DNA of 7,332 nt from Propionibacterium sp. (GTDB taxonomy: Bacteria; Actinomycetota; Actinomycetes; Propionibacteriales; Propionibacteriaceae), in assembly GCA_012719335.1 (NCBI GenBank), contig JAAYAO010000391.1:1-7332 (forward strand), in the 5' to 3' direction. A program made the translations under genes and the position numbers. Shown in pieces: positions 5,269 through 7,332 of this stretch. Numbering within the stretch: position 1 is the first letter of the stretch; every line of letters begins with the position of its first letter. Under the pieces are notes generated by a model, which saw nothing but the letters and a program-made list of their open reading frames with translations, was not told where the DNA came from and searched no databases.

Positions 5269-5303
5269 GGCTTCGACACGCTCGCTGCGCGAGCGGCTCA
5301 ACC
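5269..5303 (-). repeat. Palindromic intergenic element, copy 2 (inverted)
   Basis: Read on the minus strand this is the same 35-nt layout as copy 1: GGTTGAGC, stem arm CGCTCGC, loop GCA, stem arm GCGAGCG, right box TGTCGAAGCC. All 7 base pairs of the stem form, although the stem sequence is largely different from copy 1. It lies 10 nt after the sulfatase stop codon and points the same way as that gene, so it could serve as its transcription terminator or as an mRNA end-protecting hairpin. Confidence 0.7.
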
Positions 5304-5313
5304 ACCCAAGGGC

Positions 5314-7332
5314 TCAGTGGCCGGCGAGCTTGGCCTTGGCCCGTTCCTCGAAGGCGACCCGGCCGTGGTCGGTGCCCAATTGGAAGCGGATCCGGCTGAT
5401 CGCCCCGGTGAAGGCGTTGCCCGGGCCCTCCACGTAATCGGTGGTCACCGCGGTGCCGCGATCGGCACCGAAGTCCATCGTCTCGTCGATCGAGAAGTTG
5501 AACTTCAGGGTCTTCGGGATCCGCCCCGCGGCCACCTCGACGCCGTCCACCGACAAGGTGACATCGGCGCCCAACCCCAGATCACCACCGTCGTAGTCGA
5601 ACTGCAGCACCGCCTCGTGGTGGCCGGGGCCGATCCGCTGCTCGGAGGCCACCACCCAGTGCTCCATGTCGACGTAGTTGTAGGCGTACCGCAGACAGCC
5701 GTCCATCAAGTACAGCGACCAGCCACCGAAGCGGCCGCCCTGGGCGACCAACACCCCGTTGGCCGACTCGTCGGCTTCGAAATCCACGGTCAGGGTGAAG
5801 GTGCGGTTCTTCACATTCGGGGCGACGTCCTCGGGCAGCGCGCCGATGTTGGGGGTGAAGGTCACGTCGGTGCGCTCCCCGAGCAGGGTGTGCCGGTTCG
5901 CCAGCGAGGGGACGAACCGTTCGTTCAGCCGGTCGTCCAGCGGGAACACGTGGTACTTCTCGGCCTCGGTGCGGAACAGTTCCTGCAACTCGGCCAGCTT
6001 CTCGGGGTACTCGGCCGACAGGTCGCGCAACTGCGACCAGTCCTCCTCGACGTTGTACAACTCCCACTGGTCGGCCTCGAAGGGCGGCAACTGCACGCCG
6101 CGGATCCACGGAATCTTGTGCACGGTGACCGCGGTCCACCCCCGGTGGTAGACGCCCCGGTTGCCGAAGATCTCGAAGTACTGGGTGGTGTGCTGGTCGG
6201 CGGCGTCGGCCTCGTTGAACGAGTAGTTCATCGCGGTGCCCTCGATCGGGTCCTGCCGGTGACCGTCCACGACCTCGGGGGCCGGCAGACCCGCGGCCTG
6301 CAGGATCGTGGGCACCACATCGATCACGTGATGCCACTGGTGGCGCAACTCACCACCGGCGTTGATGCCGGCCGGCCAGTGCACGATCAACCCGTTGCGG
6401 GTTCCGCCGTAATGCGAGGCGACCTGCTTGGCGAAGCGGTACGGGGTGTTCAGCGCCAGCGCCCAGCCGGTGGGGTAGTGGCAGTACGAATCGGGGCCAC
6501 CGATCTCGTCCAACCGTTCGTGGATCCGTTCGGCGTTGTCGGTCAGGTGGTTCATGTGGATCACCTGGTTCAGGGTGCCCTCCAGGCCGCCCTCGGCCGA
6601 GGCGCCGTTGTCGCCGAGCACGTAGAAGATCAGGGTGTTGTCGAGTTGGCCCAGCCGTTCCAGGGTTTCGACCAGCCGCAGCGTTTGGACGTCGGCGTGC
6701 TCGGCCATCGCGGCGTAGGTCTCCATCAACCGTTCGGCCACCACCCGCCGGGTCTCGTCCAGGTCCTCCCACCGGGGTACCCCGTCGTACCAGTCGCTCA
6801 AGGTGGTGTGCTCGGGTACCAGGCCGAGTTCCTTCTGCCGGGCCAGGATCCGCTCGCGCTGGGCGTCCCAGCCCTCGGCGAAGCGTCCGGCGTACTTCTC
6901 CCGCCAACCCGGCGGCACCTGCAACGGGTCGTGCACCGCGCCGTAGGAGATGTAGCTGAACCAGGGACGGCCCGGCTCGAGCGCGTCCAGCGACTCGATC
7001 CAGTCGATCGACCGCTCCACGATGTCCTCGGAGAAGTGGTACCCCTCCTCCGGGGTCTTCGGCGGTTCGATCCGGGTGGTGCCGTCGATCAGGTTCGGCC
7101 GGAACTGATTCGTCTCCGCACCGAGAAAACCGTAGAAGCGGTCGAAACCATCACCGGTGGGCCACCGATGGAAGGGCCCCTGGGCCGAGGTCTCCCAGGC
7201 CGGGGTCTGGTGCATCTTGCCGAAGGCCGCGGTGGCGTAACCGTTGGCCTGCAGGATGCGCGCGATCGTCGCCATCGAATCCGGCCGGATCGAGTGGTAG
7301 CCCCGATCGGACGTCGCCAGCTCGGGAATCGC
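5314..7332 (-). CDS. Type I arylsulfatase, N-terminus outside the window (partial)
   Basis: An enzyme that hydrolyses sulfate esters. The 672 residues seen are the middle and C-terminus; the frame is open to the window edge, reading A-I-P-E-L-A-T-S-D-R-G-Y before the first in-window Met at 7275, so that Met is not the start. Visible active-site features (fragment numbering) are F-G-K-M-H (Lys39, His41), S-Y-G-A-V-H-D-P (His134), L-G-D-N-G-A-S (Asp241, Asn242, calcium ligands) and F-A-K-Q-V-A-S-H-Y-G-G-T-R-N-G (Lys302). They correspond to the Pseudomonas AtsA set K113/H115, H211, D317/N318 and K375. The C-terminal 180 residues form a beta-rich domain (F-T-L-T-V-D-F-E, G-G-W-S-L-Y-L) typical of the long, roughly 780-residue actinobacterial arylsulfatases. 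The C/S-x-P-x-R motif that becomes formylglycine should lie some 20-25 residues beyond the window edge. The natural substrate is unknown. A palindromic element follows the stop. Confidence 0.93.
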   Translation of the reverse strand, partial: AIPELATSDRGYHSIRPDSMATIARILQANGYATAAFGKMHQTPAWETSAQGPFHRWPTGDGFDRFYGFLGAETNQFRPNLIDGTTRIEPPKTPEEGYHFSEDIVERSIDWIESLDALEPGRPWFSYISYGAVHDPLQVPPGWREKYAGRFAEGWDAQRERILARQKELGLVPEHTTLSDWYDGVPRWEDLDETRRVVAERLMETYAAMAEHADVQTLRLVETLERLGQLDNTLIFYVLGDNGASAEGGLEGTLNQVIHMNHLTDNAERIHERLDEIGGPDSYCHYPTGWALALNTPYRFAKQVASHYGGTRNGLIVHWPAGINAGGELRHQWHHVIDVVPTILQAAGLPAPEVVDGHRQDPIEGTAMNYSFNEADAADQHTTQYFEIFGNRGVYHRGWTAVTVHKIPWIRGVQLPPFEADQWELYNVEEDWSQLRDLSAEYPEKLAELQELFRTEAEKYHVFPLDDRLNERFVPSLANRHTLLGERTDVTFTPNIGALPEDVAPNVKNRTFTLTVDFEADESANGVLVAQGGRFGGWSLYLMDGCLRYAYNYVDMEHWVVASEQRIGPGHHEAVLQFDYDGGDLGLGADVTLSVDGVEVAAGRIPKTLKFNFSIDETMDFGADRGTAVTTDYVEGPGNAFTGAISRIRFQLGTDHGRVAFEERAKAKLAGH

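Noticed and set aside
3765..5279. 504-codon minus-strand open frame spanning the hemW end, DUF3097 and the repeats
   Set aside because: It crosses two genes and an intergenic repeat cluster, which is not plausible for a real gene; it is a GC-driven shadow.
5129..5303. Small CRISPR array
   Set aside because: Only two exact 18-nt repeats, with an 8-nt gap between them, and they belong to a palindromic element. No regular spacers and no cas genes.
7273..7275. Met at 7275 as the sulfatase start
   Set aside because: The frame continues upstream with A-I-P-E-L-A-T and G-Y-H-S-I-R-P, which fits conserved arylsulfatase sequence, and the catalytic formylglycine region would otherwise be missing.

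Overview
The window is high-GC DNA whose gene content fits an actinobacterium. The main reasons are a DUF3097-family protein (a family I know essentially only from Actinobacteria), a HemW with an N-terminal extension of the actinobacterial type, an orphan lipoprotein, and several gene starts that carry a TANNNT -10 box only 6-7 nt before the ATG, as in leaderless actinobacterial transcripts. A member of the Propionibacteriales or a relative is my guess, held weakly.

Layout. Positions 1-1819 (minus strand) hold part of a carbohydrate ABC-transport operon read right to left: a MalF/UgpA-type permease (938-1819), an overlapping MalG/UgpE-type permease (52-951), and the first eight codons of a third gene (1-25) with a good ribosome-binding site. 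That third gene may be the sugar-binding protein. No ATPase gene is seen. Upstream of this operon lies a single lipoprotein gene of unknown function (1962-2852, minus) followed by a GC-rich hairpin. It is transcribed divergently from hemW (2908-4119, plus), a radical-SAM heme chaperone, across a 55-nt shared promoter region. Next on the plus strand comes a DUF3097 gene (4269-5108), in which I see a TOPRIM-like pattern. The right end (5314-7332, minus) is a large type I arylsulfatase whose N-terminus, including the formylglycine motif, lies outside the window.

Between the convergent DUF3097 and sulfatase genes (5109-5313) lies a cluster of palindromic repeat elements. Two full 35-nt copies in opposite orientation keep the same flanking boxes and the same GCA loop, but have different and still perfectly paired 7-bp stems. 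Partial copies lie beside them and possibly after hemW. This is the most interesting non-coding structure in the window.

Functional picture: a sugar importer and a sulfatase suggest use of carbohydrates or sulfate esters, but the two are separated by housekeeping-type genes (hemW, DUF3097) and I see no evidence that they form one pathway. Nothing in the window looks like a complete new defence or mobile system.
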